Part shown: piece by piece, positions 45,911-57,215 of the stretch
How the letters are laid out: each line of letters opens with the position of its first letter
How positions within the stretch are numbered: position 1 is the first letter of the stretch
Source of the DNA: Lysobacter sp.
Lineage (GTDB): Bacteria > Pseudomonadota > Gammaproteobacteria > Xanthomonadales > Xanthomonadaceae
DNA length: 64,000 nucleotides
Assembly: GCA_013141175.1 (NCBI GenBank)
Contig: JABFRN010000001.1
Span: 3,182,001 to 3,246,000, forward strand
Direction of reading: 5' to 3'
Notes under the pieces: model-generated
The model's input: only the letters and a program-made list of their open reading frames with translations
What the model was told of the DNA's origin: nothing
The model's database searches: none
Position numbers and translations under genes: made by a program

Positions 45911-47667
45911 CGTTCGGAACATCCTTCGCCACCGGCCTGATCTTCGCCCTGCTGTTCGCGGCGCCCGCGTGGTCGGCCGAGACGGCGCCTGTCGCGCAAA
46001 CACCCGCGATGCATCCTCCCGGTGCGGCCGTCGCCAGCGCGCATGCGCTCGCGAGCCAGGCCGGCATCGACATGCTGCGCCAGGGCGGCAACGCCTTCGA
46101 CGCTGCGGTCGCGGTGTCGGCGGTGCTGTCGGTGGTCGAGCCGATTTCCTCGGGGCTCGGCGGCGGCGGTTTCTTCCTGTTGCACGATGCGAAAACCGGC
46201 AAGGATATTTTCATCGACGCGCGCGAAACCGCGCCGGCCGCCGCGACGCCGGCCGCCTTCCTCGATGACAAAGGCGAATTCAATCGCGACCGCGCCGAGA
46301 ACGGGCCGTGGTCGGCGGGGATCCCGGGTTTGCCGGCCGGTCTGGTGCATCTTTCGACGCACTACGGACGGTTGCCGCTGAAGACGACGCTGGCGCCTGC
46401 GATCCGCATCGCCCGCGAAGGGTTTCCGGTCTACGGGCGTCTGGTGAAAGGTTATGCCAATCGGCGCGAGGTGATGGAGCGCTACAAGGGCACGCGAGCG
46501 GTGTTCCTCGCCGATGGCGATACGGTGGAAGATGGCGAGCTGCTGATCCAGCCCGATCTGGCGCGCACGCTCGAACTGCTTGCCGAGAAGGGTTTCGACG
46601 GCTTCTATCGCGGCACCATCGCGAAGAAGCTGCTGGCTGGCGTGAAGGCGGAAGGCGGGCAGTGGACCGCCGACGAGCTCGCCGGCTACCGCGTCCGCGA
46701 ACGCGAACCGCTGCGCTTCGAGTACGACGGCTGGGAAGTGGTGACCGCTCCGCCGCCGTCGTCCGGCGGCGTGGCGCTGGCGCAGATGCTGCAGATGCTG
46801 GAGCCGTGGGATCTCGCGACGCTGCCGCAGGCCGAACGCGTGCATCTCACCGTCGAAGCGATGCGCCGCGCGTTCCGCGACCGCACGTTCTATCTCGGTG
46901 ACCCCGATTTCGTGAAGGTGCCGGTGCGCACGCTCACCAGCGCCGATTACGCCGCCGGGCAGCGTTCGACGATCAACCCGGCCAAGGCCACGCCCAGCGA
47001 TATGCTCTCCGGCGCGCAGACGCCGATGGAAGACGACGAAACCACGCATTTCTCGATCATCGATGCCGAAGGCAACCTGGTCGCCGCGACCCAGACGGTG
47101 AATCTGCTGTTCGGTTCCGGTCTGATCCCGCCCGGTACCGGCCTGCTGCTCAACAACGAGATGGACGATTTCGCGCTCAAGCCCGGCACGCCGAATGCAT
47201 TCGGGGTGATGGGTTACGACGCCAACGCGCCGAAGCCGGGCAAGCGCATGCTCAGCTCGATGACCCCGACCTTCATGAGTTCGCCCGACCGCGTCGCCGT
47301 GCTCGGCACGCCGGGCGGCAGCCGCATCATCACCATGGTGCTGCTGGGCGCGCTGGGCTATGCCGATGGACTCGATGCGCAGGCGGTCGCCGCGCTGCCG
47401 CGCTATCACCACCAGTGGATGCCCGATGGCATCGGTGCCGAACGCGACGCACTGCCGGACGATGTCGTCGCCGCACTGCGCGCGATGGGCCACACCGTGA
47501 TCACGCCGAAGGACAGCACCGACGGCCGCCGCTCCAGCGATACCTGGGGCAATCTGCAGACGGTGGAATGGGACAAACGCGCCAACGTGCTGCACGGCGG
47601 CAGCGATCCGCGCAACCCGGTGGGCAAGGCGATGGTGTTGCCGGAAGCGGAAACGTCGGCGCCGTGA
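45907..47667 (+). CDS. ggt: Gamma-glutamyltranspeptidase
   Basis: 586 residues with a signal peptide (cleavage after WSA near residue 23). The proenzyme self-cleaves before the nucleophile Thr379 in ETTHFSIID. Conserved GGGGFFLLHD and SSMTPTFM regions and the C-terminal GTPGGSRII. Acts in the periplasm on glutathione and other gamma-glutamyl compounds. Its start overlaps the ferredoxin stop and its stop overlaps the GNAT gene (GTGA), so all three are coupled. Confidence 0.95.
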   Translation: MTFGTSFATGLIFALLFAAPAWSAETAPVAQTPAMHPPGAAVASAHALASQAGIDMLRQGGNAFDAAVAVSAVLSVVEPISSGLGGGGFFLLHDAKTGKDIFIDARETAPAAATPAAFLDDKGEFNRDRAENGPWSAGIPGLPAGLVHLSTHYGRLPLKTTLAPAIRIAREGFPVYGRLVKGYANRREVMERYKGTRAVFLADGDTVEDGELLIQPDLARTLELLAEKGFDGFYRGTIAKKLLAGVKAEGGQWTADELAGYRVREREPLRFEYDGWEVVTAPPPSSGGVALAQMLQMLEPWDLATLPQAERVHLTVEAMRRAFRDRTFYLGDPDFVKVPVRTLTSADYAAGQRSTINPAKATPSDMLSGAQTPMEDDETTHFSIIDAEGNLVAATQTVNLLFGSGLIPPGTGLLLNNEMDDFALKPGTPNAFGVMGYDANAPKPGKRMLSSMTPTFMSSPDRVAVLGTPGGSRIITMVLLGALGYADGLDAQAVAALPRYHHQWMPDGIGAERDALPDDVVAALRAMGHTVITPKDSTDGRRSSDTWGNLQTVEWDKRANVLHGGSDPRNPVGKAMVLPEAETSAP

Positions 47668-48236
47668 ACGTGGCCTCGTGCCTGCCTGTGTGCATGGGCG
47701 GCGTGCGTCTGCGCGCGTTGCGTGAAGAGGACGATCTTGCGGTCTTCCTCGGCTATCGCAGCGACCCGTTGGTCGCGCGCTACCAGGGTTGGTGGCCGAT
47801 GGATGAGGCCAGGGCCCGCGCGTTCCTGCGCGAGCATGGCGCGAAGGCCGATCTCGATTCCGCCGGTCACTGGCTGCAGCTCGCGATCGCGGATGCCGCC
47901 AACGATGCATTGCTGGGCGATCTCGGCGTGTGGCTGTCGCATGATCGCGCCGAGGCAGAACTCGGAATCACCGTCGCACCGGCAGCGCAGGGCCGCGGTA
48001 CCGGTCGCATGGCGATGCGCGCGGCATGCGCCATGCTGTTCGCCGACCCCGCAGTGACCCGTATCCACGCCAATGCGGATGCGCGCAACACGCCCTGCAG
48101 GCGCATGCTGGTGGCGGCCGGATTCCGGGAAACCGGTACCGCCGATGTGTTCGTGAAGGAAGAAGCCTGCGTCGAACATCAGTACATCGTCGAGCGCGGC
48201 CGGGCCGCGCCGGCATCGGAAGGAGACATCCCATGA
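47664..48236 (+). CDS. GNAT-family acetyltransferase
   Basis: 190 residues. N-acyltransferase fold with the acetyl-CoA loop [13 protein letters not shown] and [19 protein letters not shown], as in RimJ/RimL-type N-terminal or antibiotic acetyltransferases. GTG start at 47664 overlaps the GGT stop by 4 bases; ATG at 47694 is an alternative. The target is unknown. Stop overlaps the MBL gene ATG (ATGA). Confidence 0.82.
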   Translation: MNVASCLPVCMGGVRLRALREEDDLAVFLGYRSDPLVARYQGWWPMDEARARAFLREHGAKADLDSAGHWLQLAIADAANDALLGDLGVWLSHDRAEAELGITVAPAAQGRGTGRMAMRAACAMLFADPAVTRIHANADARNTPCRRMLVAAGFRETGTADVFVKEEACVEHQYIVERGRAAPASEGDIP

Positions 48237-49165
48237 AACTCTGGTCCATCCTCGGCAATTCGCAGAAACTCGATGGCGGCGCGATGTTCGGCAACGCACC
48301 GCGCGCGGTGTGGGCGAAGTGGCTGCCGCCCGACGAACAGAACCGCGTGCCGCTGGCCTGCCGCGCACTGCTCGCCAGCCCGCTGAACGGCAAGACCGTA
48401 TTGTTCGAGACCGGCATCGGCGCGTTCTTCGACCCGGCGATGCGCGAGCGTTACGGTGTGGTCGAAGACCGTCACGTGCTGCTCGATTCGCTCGCCGCCG
48501 CCGGTTTCGCGCATGAAGAGATCGATGTCGTGGTGCTGTCGCATCTGCATTTCGATCATGCCGGCGGCCTGTTGGCGCCGTGGCGCGAAGGCCATGCGCC
48601 GCAGTTGCTGTTTCCGAATGCGACGTTCCTGGTCAGTGCGGCGTGCTGGGACCGCGCGCGCAACCCGCACTCCCGGGACCGCGCCAGTTTCATCCCGGAA
48701 TTGCCGGCGCTGCTCGAAGCCAGCGGCCGTCTGGAGATCGTCGACAGCACGCATTCGCGCGCACTGGGCACCACGGTGCGCTTCCACTTCAGCGATGGTC
48801 ACACGCCGGGCCTGATGCTGGCCGAGATCGTCGGTTCGAAACATGCCGGCGCTGTGCATGCCGGTGCTGGACATGCCCACGGCAACGATCACAGCGACGA
48901 TCATGGCGGCGTGGTCTTCTGCGCCGATCTCATCCCCGGCCGGCCATGGGTGCATGTGCCGATCACGATGGGCTACGACCGCAACCCCGAACTGCTGATC
49001 GACGAGAAGCGCGAATTCCTCGAAGACAAGCTCGCCCGCAACGTGCATCTGTTCTTCACCCACGACCCCGGCTGCGCATTGGCGCAGGTGGTGCGCGACG
49101 ACAAGGGCAGATTCTCCACGACGCACGAGATGCCCGCGCTGCAGGCACGCCCGCTGGCGGCATGA
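48233..49165 (+). CDS. Metallo-beta-lactamase-fold hydrolase
   Basis: 310 residues with the zinc motif [11 protein letters not shown], a downstream FSDGHTPG His and FTHDPG. Resembles lactonase-type and SoxH-like MBL proteins. An unusual His-rich insert (about residues 202-222: [20 protein letters not shown]) lies before the [10 protein letters not shown] strand; it could bind extra metal. GGAAGGAG before the ATG gives a strong ribosome site. Substrate unknown. Confidence 0.85.
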   Translation: MKLWSILGNSQKLDGGAMFGNAPRAVWAKWLPPDEQNRVPLACRALLASPLNGKTVLFETGIGAFFDPAMRERYGVVEDRHVLLDSLAAAGFAHEEIDVVVLSHLHFDHAGGLLAPWREGHAPQLLFPNATFLVSAACWDRARNPHSRDRASFIPELPALLEASGRLEIVDSTHSRALGTTVRFHFSDGHTPGLMLAEIVGSKHAGAVHAGAGHAHGNDHSDDHGGVVFCADLIPGRPWVHVPITMGYDRNPELLIDEKREFLEDKLARNVHLFFTHDPGCALAQVVRDDKGRFSTTHEMPALQARPLAA

Positions 49166-49202
49166 CGGACGCAATCGACACTCCATTCCACGGAAGCATT
49201 TC

Positions 49203-49598
49203 ATGACCCCGAAGATCACACTGTTGTTCGCTGCTCTGCATGTGCTGTTGATGTTGGCGCTGGCCGCCCGCGTCGCGTTTCATCGCCATTCGCAGAAGGT
49301 CGGACTCGGCGATGGCGGCGACAGGAAATTGATGCGGAAGATCCGCGTGCATGCGAATTTCGTCGAGTACGTGCCGGTCGCGCTGCTGTTGCTGGCGTTG
49401 CTGGAACTGTCGGGCCTGTCCGCGATCTGGCTGTGGTCGTTGGGCGGCGCACTGTTGTTCGCACGGGTGTTGCATGTGATCGGGCTGTCGCTGCATTCCG
49501 GCTATTCGTTCGGCCGGTTCTGGGGCACGTTGTTGACGTGGGGCGTGCTGGTGGCGATGGCGGTTGCAGGGGTATGGCTGGCGCTCTCCGTGCCCTGA
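49203..49598 (+). CDS. MAPEG-family membrane protein
   Basis: 131 residues with four hydrophobic helices. The stretch RKIRVHANFVEYVPVALLLL is the MAPEG signature (membrane-associated proteins in eicosanoid and glutathione metabolism). Glutathione-transferase activity is known for some bacterial members. It ends the run of genes started by the ferredoxin, and GGT in that run also acts on glutathione. Confidence 0.9.
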   Translation: MTPKITLLFAALHVLLMLALAARVAFHRHSQKVGLGDGGDRKLMRKIRVHANFVEYVPVALLLLALLELSGLSAIWLWSLGGALLFARVLHVIGLSLHSGYSFGRFWGTLLTWGVLVAMAVAGVWLALSVP

Positions 49599-49606
49599 TC
49601 CGCTTT

Positions 49607-49718
49607 TGTAGGAGCGGTTTCAGCCGCGAAGCCGATCTTCCATCCGATCAGGTCCGATTCGATCTGCGATGACCGCAGTTCACGCGACACGAGCTTCGCG
49701 GCTGAAGTCGCTCCTACA
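49607..49718. repeat. REPIN-like pair of inverted REP elements
   Basis: Two 26-base arms (49607-49632, 49693-49718) with TGTAGGAGCGG ends are inverted with two mismatches around 60 bases. This is the standard Xanthomonadaceae REP. It lies between the convergent MAPEG and upp genes and could serve as a shared transcription stop. Confidence 0.8.
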
Positions 49719-49730
49719 GGAGCGGTCGAT

Positions 49731-50360
49731 TCAGGCGGGCGTGCCGAAGATCCGGTCGCCGGCGTCGCCGAGGCCGGGCAGGATGTAGCCGCGAGCGTCG
49801 AGATGCGAGTCGATGGCGGCGGCGAACACTTCGGTGTCCGGATGCGCGGCTTCCAGCGCGCGCAGGCCTTCGGGCGCCGCGACCAGGAAGATCGCCTTGA
49901 TCCGCGTGCAGCCGGCGGCCTTCAATGCATCGATGGCGGCGATCGCGCTGCCGCCGGTGGCCAGCATCGGGTCGATCAGCAGCGCGGTGCGGCCGGCGAT
50001 GTCGTGCACCAGCCGCTGGTAATAAGCCTGCGGCTGCAGGGTTTCTTCATCGCGACGCAGCCCGATCACGCTCACCGGCGCCGACGGCAGCAACACCTGG
50101 ACGCCCGGCAGGAAGCCCAGGCCCGCGCGCAGGATCGGCACCAGCGTGATCCGCGCCTGATCGCAGCGGCCGACGGTCAGCGGTCCCGCCCAGGTATCGA
50201 TGTCCTCGTCGATCAATGCGAGATCGGCGGTGGCTTCGTAGGCGAGCAGGGTGGCGACTTCGCCCACCACCTGCCGGAACAGCGCCGGGCCGGTGGCGGC
50301 ATCGCGCAGGATGCCGAGCTTGTGGCGGACGAGCGGGTGGCGGACTTCGACGGTTTTCAT
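49731..50360 (-). CDS. upp: Uracil phosphoribosyltransferase
   Basis: 209 residues beginning [20 protein letters not shown]. Salvages uracil to UMP with PRPP. Carries the PRPP loop [12 protein letters not shown] and [16 protein letters not shown] Met two codons upstream (50366) is an alternative start. Confidence 0.95.
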   Translation of the reverse strand: MKTVEVRHPLVRHKLGILRDAATGPALFRQVVGEVATLLAYEATADLALIDEDIDTWAGPLTVGRCDQARITLVPILRAGLGFLPGVQVLLPSAPVSVIGLRRDEETLQPQAYYQRLVHDIAGRTALLIDPMLATGGSAIAAIDALKAAGCTRIKAIFLVAAPEGLRALEAAHPDTEVFAAAIDSHLDARGYILPGLGDAGDRIFGTPA

Positions 50361-50400
50361 GGGCATAAGACTAACCGAGCCGTGCGCCGTGGGGCAGCGG

Positions 50401-51093
50401 TCAATGCGCAAGTCTGGCCGCGAAACGCGCGATCTCGGCGGCGCAGCGGTCGGCGTGGGTCTGCAGCAGCAGATGCGGACCGTCGAGTGCGGCCGGGCTT
50501 GCATCGGCGATGGCATCAATGAGTTGTCGGCCGGCGCCGGCATGCAGCAGACGATCGTGATTCGCCTTCAACGACAGGGTCGGCACCGCGATGTGGGCAA
50601 GACGATCCGATACATCGACGCGCATCGCGGCGGCGGCGCGGGCGCGCAGCACGCCTGGCGCGACTTCGCCCAGCGCGCTTCTCAGTTCGCGCCGCAATTC
50701 CGACGTGCTCCAGCGACCCAGCAGCACGGCGGACAGGATTGCTGTCGGCACCATGCGCACCGGCGCGAGTCGGGTCAACGCCGCGAACGGCATCAGCAAT
50801 GGCACCGGCGCGCGCGCGAAGCTCGTCGACAGCACCAGGCCGATGAGGTTCGGCGGCGGATCCGCTGCGATCGAGATCGCGATCGGGCCGGAAAAGGATT
50901 CGCCGAGCAATACGAACGGCGAACGCGGCAGCGCGTCGCGCACCAGAACTTCGAGATCGCGATAGTCGAGAGCGACATCGGTCGGATAAGCGATGGCCGC
51001 CACCGACGCGAACGATGGCTGCACGGCGGCCATGAAGTGCCGCAGCATTCGGGTCGTGCCGTCGAGTCCGGGCAGGATGCACAGATCGGTCAT
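50401..51093 (-). CDS. Alpha/beta-fold hydrolase
   Basis: 230 residues. Nucleophile elbow [13 protein letters not shown] (GESFSG), N-terminal [17 protein letters not shown] and a His near the C-terminus ([12 protein letters not shown]). Substrate unknown; small esterase-like enzyme. The start at 51093 (MTDLCIL) is favoured over an upstream Met. Confidence 0.75.
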   Translation of the reverse strand: MTDLCILPGLDGTTRMLRHFMAAVQPSFASVAAIAYPTDVALDYRDLEVLVRDALPRSPFVLLGESFSGPIAISIAADPPPNLIGLVLSTSFARAPVPLLMPFAALTRLAPVRMVPTAILSAVLLGRWSTSELRRELRSALGEVAPGVLRARAAAAMRVDVSDRLAHIAVPTLSLKANHDRLLHAGAGRQLIDAIADASPAALDGPHLLLQTHADRCAAEIARFAARLAH

Positions 51094-51135
51094 GGGCGTG
51101 CGCGGGAAATGCCGGGTCAAAAAGAAAGGGTCAAA

Positions 51136-51163
51136 AAGAAAGCCGGACAGCGCCGGCTTTCTT
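51136..51163 (-). terminator. Terminator for the class III aminotransferase gene
   Basis: An 11-bp stem AAGAAAGCCGG/CCGGCTTTCTT with a 6-base loop; on the minus strand it is followed by more T. Just beside it, GGTCAAAAAGAAAG is repeated in tandem (about 51114-51141). Confidence 0.75.
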
Positions 51164-51186
51164 CATCTCTTGCATCCCGATACGGC

Positions 51187-52683
51187 TCAGGCTGCGGCTT
51201 GCTGCCGCTGGCGCGGGCCTTCGAGCAGCGCACGCTTGACCATCGCGATCAGCAGGTCGAGCTCCTCGGAGGTCACCGCGAACGTCGGGGTGAAACGCAG
51301 CGAGTTTTCGCCGCCGTGGATCACGCCGATGCCGCGCTCGCGCATCCATTCCTCGGTCGAGTCGGTGCCGTAGCCCTTGAATTCCGGAGACAGCTCGCAC
51401 GAGAACAACAGGCCGGTGCCCTGGACCTTGGTGATCAGGCCCGGAAGTTCGGTTTTCAGCGTTTCGAGCTTGACGATCGCTTCCTTGCCACGCTCGCGGA
51501 TATTCGCGCGCAGTTCGGACGTGAGCAGCCCCAGCACGGTGCTGGCGACATCCAGTGCGCGCGGATTGGTGGTCATGGTGTTGCCGTAGGTGCCCTTGCG
51601 ATACAGGCCGGAGGCGCGCTCGTTCACGGCCAGCACCGACAACGGATACTGCGCCGCGTTGAGCGCCTTCGAGTAGGTTTCCATGTCCGGCGGGTCGATG
51701 CCTTCGAAGCCCGGGTAATCGACGATCGACAGCACGCCGTGGGCGCGCAGGCCGGCCTGGATCGAATCGATCAGCAGGATCGAGCCGTGCGCCTGGGTCA
51801 GTTCGCGCGCGACGTCGTAGAACGCGCGCGGCACCGCGCGGCCCGGGTCGCCTTCGCCCATGACCGGCTCGAGGAACATGGCTTCGACGAACCAGCCGTT
51901 CGCGTCGGCATCATCGAACACCTTGCGCAGCGCGTCGATGTCGTAGGGCTCGACCGTGATCACGCTGTCCTCGCCACGGAAGCTGGCGAGATGCTGCACG
52001 TAATTCTTGCGGCTGGAATCGGAGTAGAGCGCCGGGCGTTCGGTGCGGCCGTGGAAACTGCCCTTGACCACGACGCGCTTGATGGCGCGGCCGGCATACG
52101 CTGCGCCCGGGTCGGTCATCAGCTTGGCGTTGACATCGACGATGCGGCAGGCCAGCGACATCGATTCGGAACCGGAGTTCAGGCACAGGAACCTGTCGAA
52201 CGGACAGCCGCCGCGGGTGTGGCCGATTTCCTTGCGGATGGCGCGGTCGAAGCGCAGCTGCGACAGGCTCGGGGTCATGATGTTGGCCATCACCTGCGGT
52301 CGCGACATCGTTTCCAGCACCGCCTTCGGGGTGTGGCCGAAACCGAGCATGCCGTAACCGCCGGAGTCGTGCAGCACCGCGCCCTTCAGGGTGACGACCC
52401 ACGGCCCGCGCGCGGCGAGCGCGACGTACGGGTTCACGGTGTCGTTGGAATAGAAATTGACGAAGCCGGCCTGCACGGCCAGCGCCTGCGCGCCTTCGTC
52501 CATGTCCAGCAGATCGACGAACTCGTCGCGGATGCGCGCGTATCCGGCGGCGGCGGCCTGGATCGCTTCGACCAGATCGGGGTGCGATGCGGCGAAACGC
52601 AGGACCGTGGCGTCGTCCAGACCGTGGGTGCGGCGTTTGCCATCGAGGGCGCGGAGCGGGGCGAGAATGTCGAGCAAAGCCAT
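51187..52683 (-). CDS. Class III PLP-dependent aminotransferase
   Basis: 498 residues of the ornithine/lysine/4-aminobutyrate aminotransferase fold. Cofactor-binding lysine probably in METYSKALNAAQYP; GSESMSLACRIVDVNAK and VKGSFHGRTERPA are conserved segments. Longer than the 400-residue average because of an N-terminal extension. It is divergent from an Lrp-family gene whose operator-like repeats lie between them, so control by an amino acid is likely. Substrate unknown; a lysine or omega-amino acid is possible. Confidence 0.85.
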   Translation of the reverse strand: MALLDILAPLRALDGKRRTHGLDDATVLRFAASHPDLVEAIQAAAAGYARIRDEFVDLLDMDEGAQALAVQAGFVNFYSNDTVNPYVALAARGPWVVTLKGAVLHDSGGYGMLGFGHTPKAVLETMSRPQVMANIMTPSLSQLRFDRAIRKEIGHTRGGCPFDRFLCLNSGSESMSLACRIVDVNAKLMTDPGAAYAGRAIKRVVVKGSFHGRTERPALYSDSSRKNYVQHLASFRGEDSVITVEPYDIDALRKVFDDADANGWFVEAMFLEPVMGEGDPGRAVPRAFYDVARELTQAHGSILLIDSIQAGLRAHGVLSIVDYPGFEGIDPPDMETYSKALNAAQYPLSVLAVNERASGLYRKGTYGNTMTTNPRALDVASTVLGLLTSELRANIRERGKEAIVKLETLKTELPGLITKVQGTGLLFSCELSPEFKGYGTDSTEEWMRERGIGVIHGGENSLRFTPTFAVTSEELDLLIAMVKRALLEGPRQRQQAAA

Positions 52684-52774
52684 GGCGGCCTCCGATAGAT
52701 GGCGTCTAAACGACCATTATCGCGATAAATCCGCCGGTTTACAGTTGCGATCTGCCCGGCTTTCGATGATATTC

Positions 52775-52803
52775 CGTCGAATCGACGAAACGAATCGACG
52801 AAA
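52775..52803. promoter_or_regulatory. Candidate Lrp-family operator
   Basis: A perfect palindrome CGTCGA-A-TCGACG (52775-52787) overlaps a 13-base tandem repeat CGAATCGACGAAA (52778-52790 and 52791-52803). It lies between the divergent aminotransferase and Lrp genes, just before the Lrp start, a typical autoregulatory operator position. Confidence 0.55.
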
Positions 52804-52814
52804 CCGGCGACGTG

Positions 52815-53246
52815 ATGAAGCTTACCGACACCGATCAGCAGCTGCTCTCGCTATTGCGTGAGAATGCCCGTGCGTCCACGGCCGAGATCGCCCGCCGGCT
52901 GGGCCTGTCGCGGACCACGGTGCAGAGCCGCATCGAGCGTTTGGAGCGCGATGGGGTGATCAACGGCTACACCGTCCGCGTTCACGACGAATACGAGCGC
53001 GGACTGGTGCGCGCCCACATCATGATCGCTGTGCAGCCCAAACAGATGACGTCGGTGGTCACGGCGCTGCGGGCGATGCCGGAGCTGCGGTCCCTGCATT
53101 CGGTCAGCGGCGGCTCCGACCTGATCGCCATCGGCGCGGTGTCGGCGGTCGGCGACATGGATGTGCTGACCGACCGGATCGGCGCGATCGACGGTGTGGC
53201 GCGCACCACCTCGTCGATTGTCCTGTCCACCAAGTTCGAGCGCTGA
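52815..53246 (+). CDS. Lrp/AsnC-family transcriptional regulator
   Basis: 143 residues. N-terminal helix-turn-helix ([20 protein letters not shown]) and a RAM amino-acid sensing domain ([11 protein letters not shown]..., [16 protein letters not shown]). Likely controls the divergent aminotransferase in response to an amino acid and its own gene. ATG 52815 preferred over GTG 52812. Followed 11 bases later by the oxygenase gene. Confidence 0.92.
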   Translation: MKLTDTDQQLLSLLRENARASTAEIARRLGLSRTTVQSRIERLERDGVINGYTVRVHDEYERGLVRAHIMIAVQPKQMTSVVTALRAMPELRSLHSVSGGSDLIAIGAVSAVGDMDVLTDRIGAIDGVARTTSSIVLSTKFER

Positions 53247-53257
53247 GCAGGCCTGCC

Positions 53258-54292
53258 GTGCGGACGGGCGCACTTCCGGTCATCGACATCGCGCCATTGC
53301 TGGGCGGGGCGACCGCCGACCGTGCGCATGCGGCGGCGGTCGCTGCCCGGATAGGCGACGCCTGCCGCGCCCAGGGGTTCTTCTATATCGAAGGCCACGG
53401 CATCGCTGCGGCGCTGCAGGCGGAAATGCGCGAAGCGAGCCGTGCGTTTTTCGCCCTGCCGGCAGCGGAAAAGATGCGGATCGGCATGTCGCGAGGCGGA
53501 CGCGCCTGGCGCGGCTATTTCCCGGTCGGCGGCGAACTGACCAGCGGCCGGCCCGATCTCAAGGAAGGTCTTTATCTGGGCACCGAGCTTCCGCTGGACG
53601 ACCCACGGGTGCTGGCCGGATGGCCCCTGCACGGCGCGAACCTGTGGCCGGACGGTACGGAAGGCCCGAATCGGTCGTCTGCCATGCGCCACGTCGTGAC
53701 CGAATACATGGCCGCCGCCTGCCGTGCCGCGCAGGCGGTCCTCGGCGGTATCGCCCTGAGCCTGCGGCTGGAGGCGGACTGGTTCCGCCACCACTACACC
53801 GCGGACCCGACCGTGCTGTTCCGGATCTTCCGCTATCCCGCGCAGCCGGCGGGGGACGAGGGCTGGGGCGTGGGCGAGCACACCGATTACGGCCTGCTGA
53901 CCCTGCTGCTGCAGGACGATGTTCCGGGCCTGCAGGTGCATACGCCGGCCGGATGGGTCGACGCGCCGCCGCTGCCGGGCACGCTGGTCTGCAACCTCGG
54001 CGACATGCTCGACCGCCTGACCGGCGGCCATTACCGCTCCACGCCGCATCGCGTGCGCAACAGCAGCGGGCGAGAGCGCTTTTCGTTTCCGCTGTTCTTC
54101 GACCCGGATTTCACCGCCCGGGTCACGCCGCTGCCGCAGCACGCCCGCATCCGCATGGACCGGATCGAGGCCGACCGCGCCCGGCGCTGGGACGGGGCCA
54201 GCGTGCTGGCGCCGTTCGAGGGCACGTACGGCGACTACCTGCTGGGCAAAGTGGGCAAAGTCTTCCCGCAGTTGCTCGGGCAGGTCCTCTGA
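53258..54292 (+). CDS. 2-oxoglutarate/Fe(II)-dependent oxygenase (isopenicillin N synthase-like)
   Basis: 344 residues from a GTG start. N-terminal [12 protein letters not shown] and [10 protein letters not shown] are typical of the DIOX_N/2OG-FeII family, with iron ligands in GEHTDYGLL and HRVRN (H...D...H) and [12 protein letters not shown] holding the 2-oxoglutarate Arg-x-Ser/Phe. Hydroxylates or oxidises an unidentified small molecule. It directly follows the Lrp gene. Confidence 0.88.
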   Translation: MRTGALPVIDIAPLLGGATADRAHAAAVAARIGDACRAQGFFYIEGHGIAAALQAEMREASRAFFALPAAEKMRIGMSRGGRAWRGYFPVGGELTSGRPDLKEGLYLGTELPLDDPRVLAGWPLHGANLWPDGTEGPNRSSAMRHVVTEYMAAACRAAQAVLGGIALSLRLEADWFRHHYTADPTVLFRIFRYPAQPAGDEGWGVGEHTDYGLLTLLLQDDVPGLQVHTPAGWVDAPPLPGTLVCNLGDMLDRLTGGHYRSTPHRVRNSSGRERFSFPLFFDPDFTARVTPLPQHARIRMDRIEADRARRWDGASVLAPFEGTYGDYLLGKVGKVFPQLLGQVL

Positions 54293-54348
54293 GCGCAGGG
54301 GCGGAGGACGCGCGCGTCTACAATGCCCCGCCCACACCCTCGCCTGCG

Positions 54349-55380
54349 ATGAAGAAATCCGACTTCCATTTCGATCTGCCCACGGACCTGATCGCGCAGG
54401 CACCGCTGCCCGAGCGTTCCTCCAGCCGCTTGCTGCTGGTACCGCCCGCGCCGACGGCGTTCGAGGATCGCGCCGTGCGCGATCTGCCGACCCTGCTGCA
54501 GCCTGGCGATCTGCTGGTGTTCAACGACACCCGGGTGATCCCGGCGCGGTTGTTCGGGCAGAAGGCGACCGGTGGCCGCGTCGAGATCCTGATCGAGCGA
54601 CTGTTGCCGGACAACGAGGCGCGGGCGCAGGTCGGCGCCAGCAAATCCCCGAAGCCGGGCAGTCGCATCGCGCTGGATGCCGGTGGCGAGGCCGAAGTGC
54701 TGGGCCGCGATGGCGAGTTCTACCGCCTGCGTTTCCACGTGGGCGAAGGTCTCGAAAGCTGGCTGCTGCACGCGGGCCGTTTGCCGCTGCCGCCGTACAT
54801 CCGGCGCGAGCCCGGGCAGGACGATCTGGAGCGCTACCAGACGGTGTTCGCGAAGGAAGTCGGTGCGGTCGCCGCGCCCACCGCAGGCCTGCATTTCGAT
54901 GAAGCGCTGCTCGATGCGCTGCGCGCGCGCGGCGTCGAATTCGGCCACGTGACCCTGCATGTCGGCGCCGGGACGTTCCAGCCGATGCGCGCCGATGATC
55001 TGCACGATCACCGCATGCACAGCGAGTGGTTGAACGTCGGCGCCGAGCTGGTGGCGCGGATACGGCATACCCGCGAGCGCGGCGGCCGGGTCGTCGCGGT
55101 CGGTACGACCGTCGTGCGCGCGCTCGAAAGCGCGATGCGCGACGGCGACCTGCAGCCTTTTTCCGGCGAGACGCAGATCTTCATTTTTCCCGGTTACCGC
55201 ATCCGCAGCGTCGACGCGATGCTCACCAATTTCCATCTGCCGGAAAGCACGCTGTTGATGCTGGTGTCCGCATTCGCCGGCAAGGACCGGGTGTTCGAGG
55301 CCTACGCGCATGCGGTGCGCGAGGGCTACCGCTTCTTCAGCTACGGCGACGCGATGCTGCTGTGGCCCGCTCCCCTGTAG
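54349..55380 (+). CDS. queA: S-adenosylmethionine:tRNA ribosyltransferase-isomerase
   Basis: 343 residues. Makes epoxyqueuosine in tRNA wobble bases. Family segments: [17 protein letters not shown] at the start, [28 protein letters not shown] and [21 protein letters not shown]. Stop codon TAG lies inside a REP-like element. Followed by tgt, the next enzyme in queuosine synthesis. Confidence 0.96.
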   Translation: MKKSDFHFDLPTDLIAQAPLPERSSSRLLLVPPAPTAFEDRAVRDLPTLLQPGDLLVFNDTRVIPARLFGQKATGGRVEILIERLLPDNEARAQVGASKSPKPGSRIALDAGGEAEVLGRDGEFYRLRFHVGEGLESWLLHAGRLPLPPYIRREPGQDDLERYQTVFAKEVGAVAAPTAGLHFDEALLDALRARGVEFGHVTLHVGAGTFQPMRADDLHDHRMHSEWLNVGAELVARIRHTRERGGRVVAVGTTVVRALESAMRDGDLQPFSGETQIFIFPGYRIRSVDAMLTNFHLPESTLLMLVSAFAGKDRVFEAYAHAVREGYRFFSYGDAMLLWPAPL

Positions 55381-55397
55381 GAGCGGCGCGAGCCGCG
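55376..55397. repeat. Single REP-like element at the queA stop
   Basis: TGTAGGAGCGGCGCGAGCCGC; the same core as the REPIN at 49607. The TAG stop of queA is part of the repeat, so the element supplies the gene's end. Confidence 0.65.
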
Positions 55398-55401
55398 ATG
55401 A

Positions 55402-56652
<1,251 letters not shown>

Positions 56653-56769
56653 ACTTTCAGACGTTTGCCCGGTCCTCAGAAGGGTCGAGCAGGGTCGGGT
56701 CACGGTTGGAAAGCCAGCCGGCCGGCCCGCATGGCATAATCCCCAGCTATTTTGCGACACGGAACCGCG

Positions 56770-57117
56770 ATGAACCTGTTCGACCTGCTGATCTCCCCCG
56801 CCTACGCTCAGGCCGCAGCCCCCGCCGCTCCCGGCGCCGGTGGTCTGATGTCGACGCTTCTGTTCCCGATCCTGCTGCTCGTGGTCATGTACTTCATCAT
56901 GATCCGGCCGCAGATGAAGCGCACCAAAGAGCACCGCGCCATGCTCGACAAGCTGTCCAAGGGCGACGAAGTGATCACCAGCAGCGGGATCGCCGGTGTC
57001 GTCCGCGAAATCGGCGACGACTTCGTCAGTCTTGAAGTCGCCAGCAATGTCACCCTGCGCGTGCAGCGCGGCGCCATCGGTCATGTGCTGCCCAAGGGCA
57101 CGCTCAAGTCGCTGTGA
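56770..57117 (+). CDS. yajC: Sec translocon accessory protein YajC
   Basis: 115 residues with one N-terminal transmembrane helix (LLFPILLLVVMYFIMIRPQM) followed by the small cytoplasmic domain (KGDEVITSSGIAGVV). Works with SecDF. An extended -10 TGGCATAAT (56732-56740) lies upstream. Confidence 0.93.
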   Translation: MNLFDLLISPAYAQAAAPAAPGAGGLMSTLLFPILLLVVMYFIMIRPQMKRTKEHRAMLDKLSKGDEVITSSGIAGVVREIGDDFVSLEVASNVTLRVQRGAIGHVLPKGTLKSL

Positions 57118-57215
57118 TGACTGCCGACGCAATGATGCCTGTCGCAATGATTCTCCTCTGAATTTCCGATCCACCTCGAATGCGGCCGGTCGGATGATCG
57201 GACGCGGTGCTCGTC

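Noticed and set aside
51114..51141. Tandem GGTCAAAAAGAAAG as an operator
   Set aside because: Only two imperfect copies adjoining the terminator; more likely a slippage duplication.
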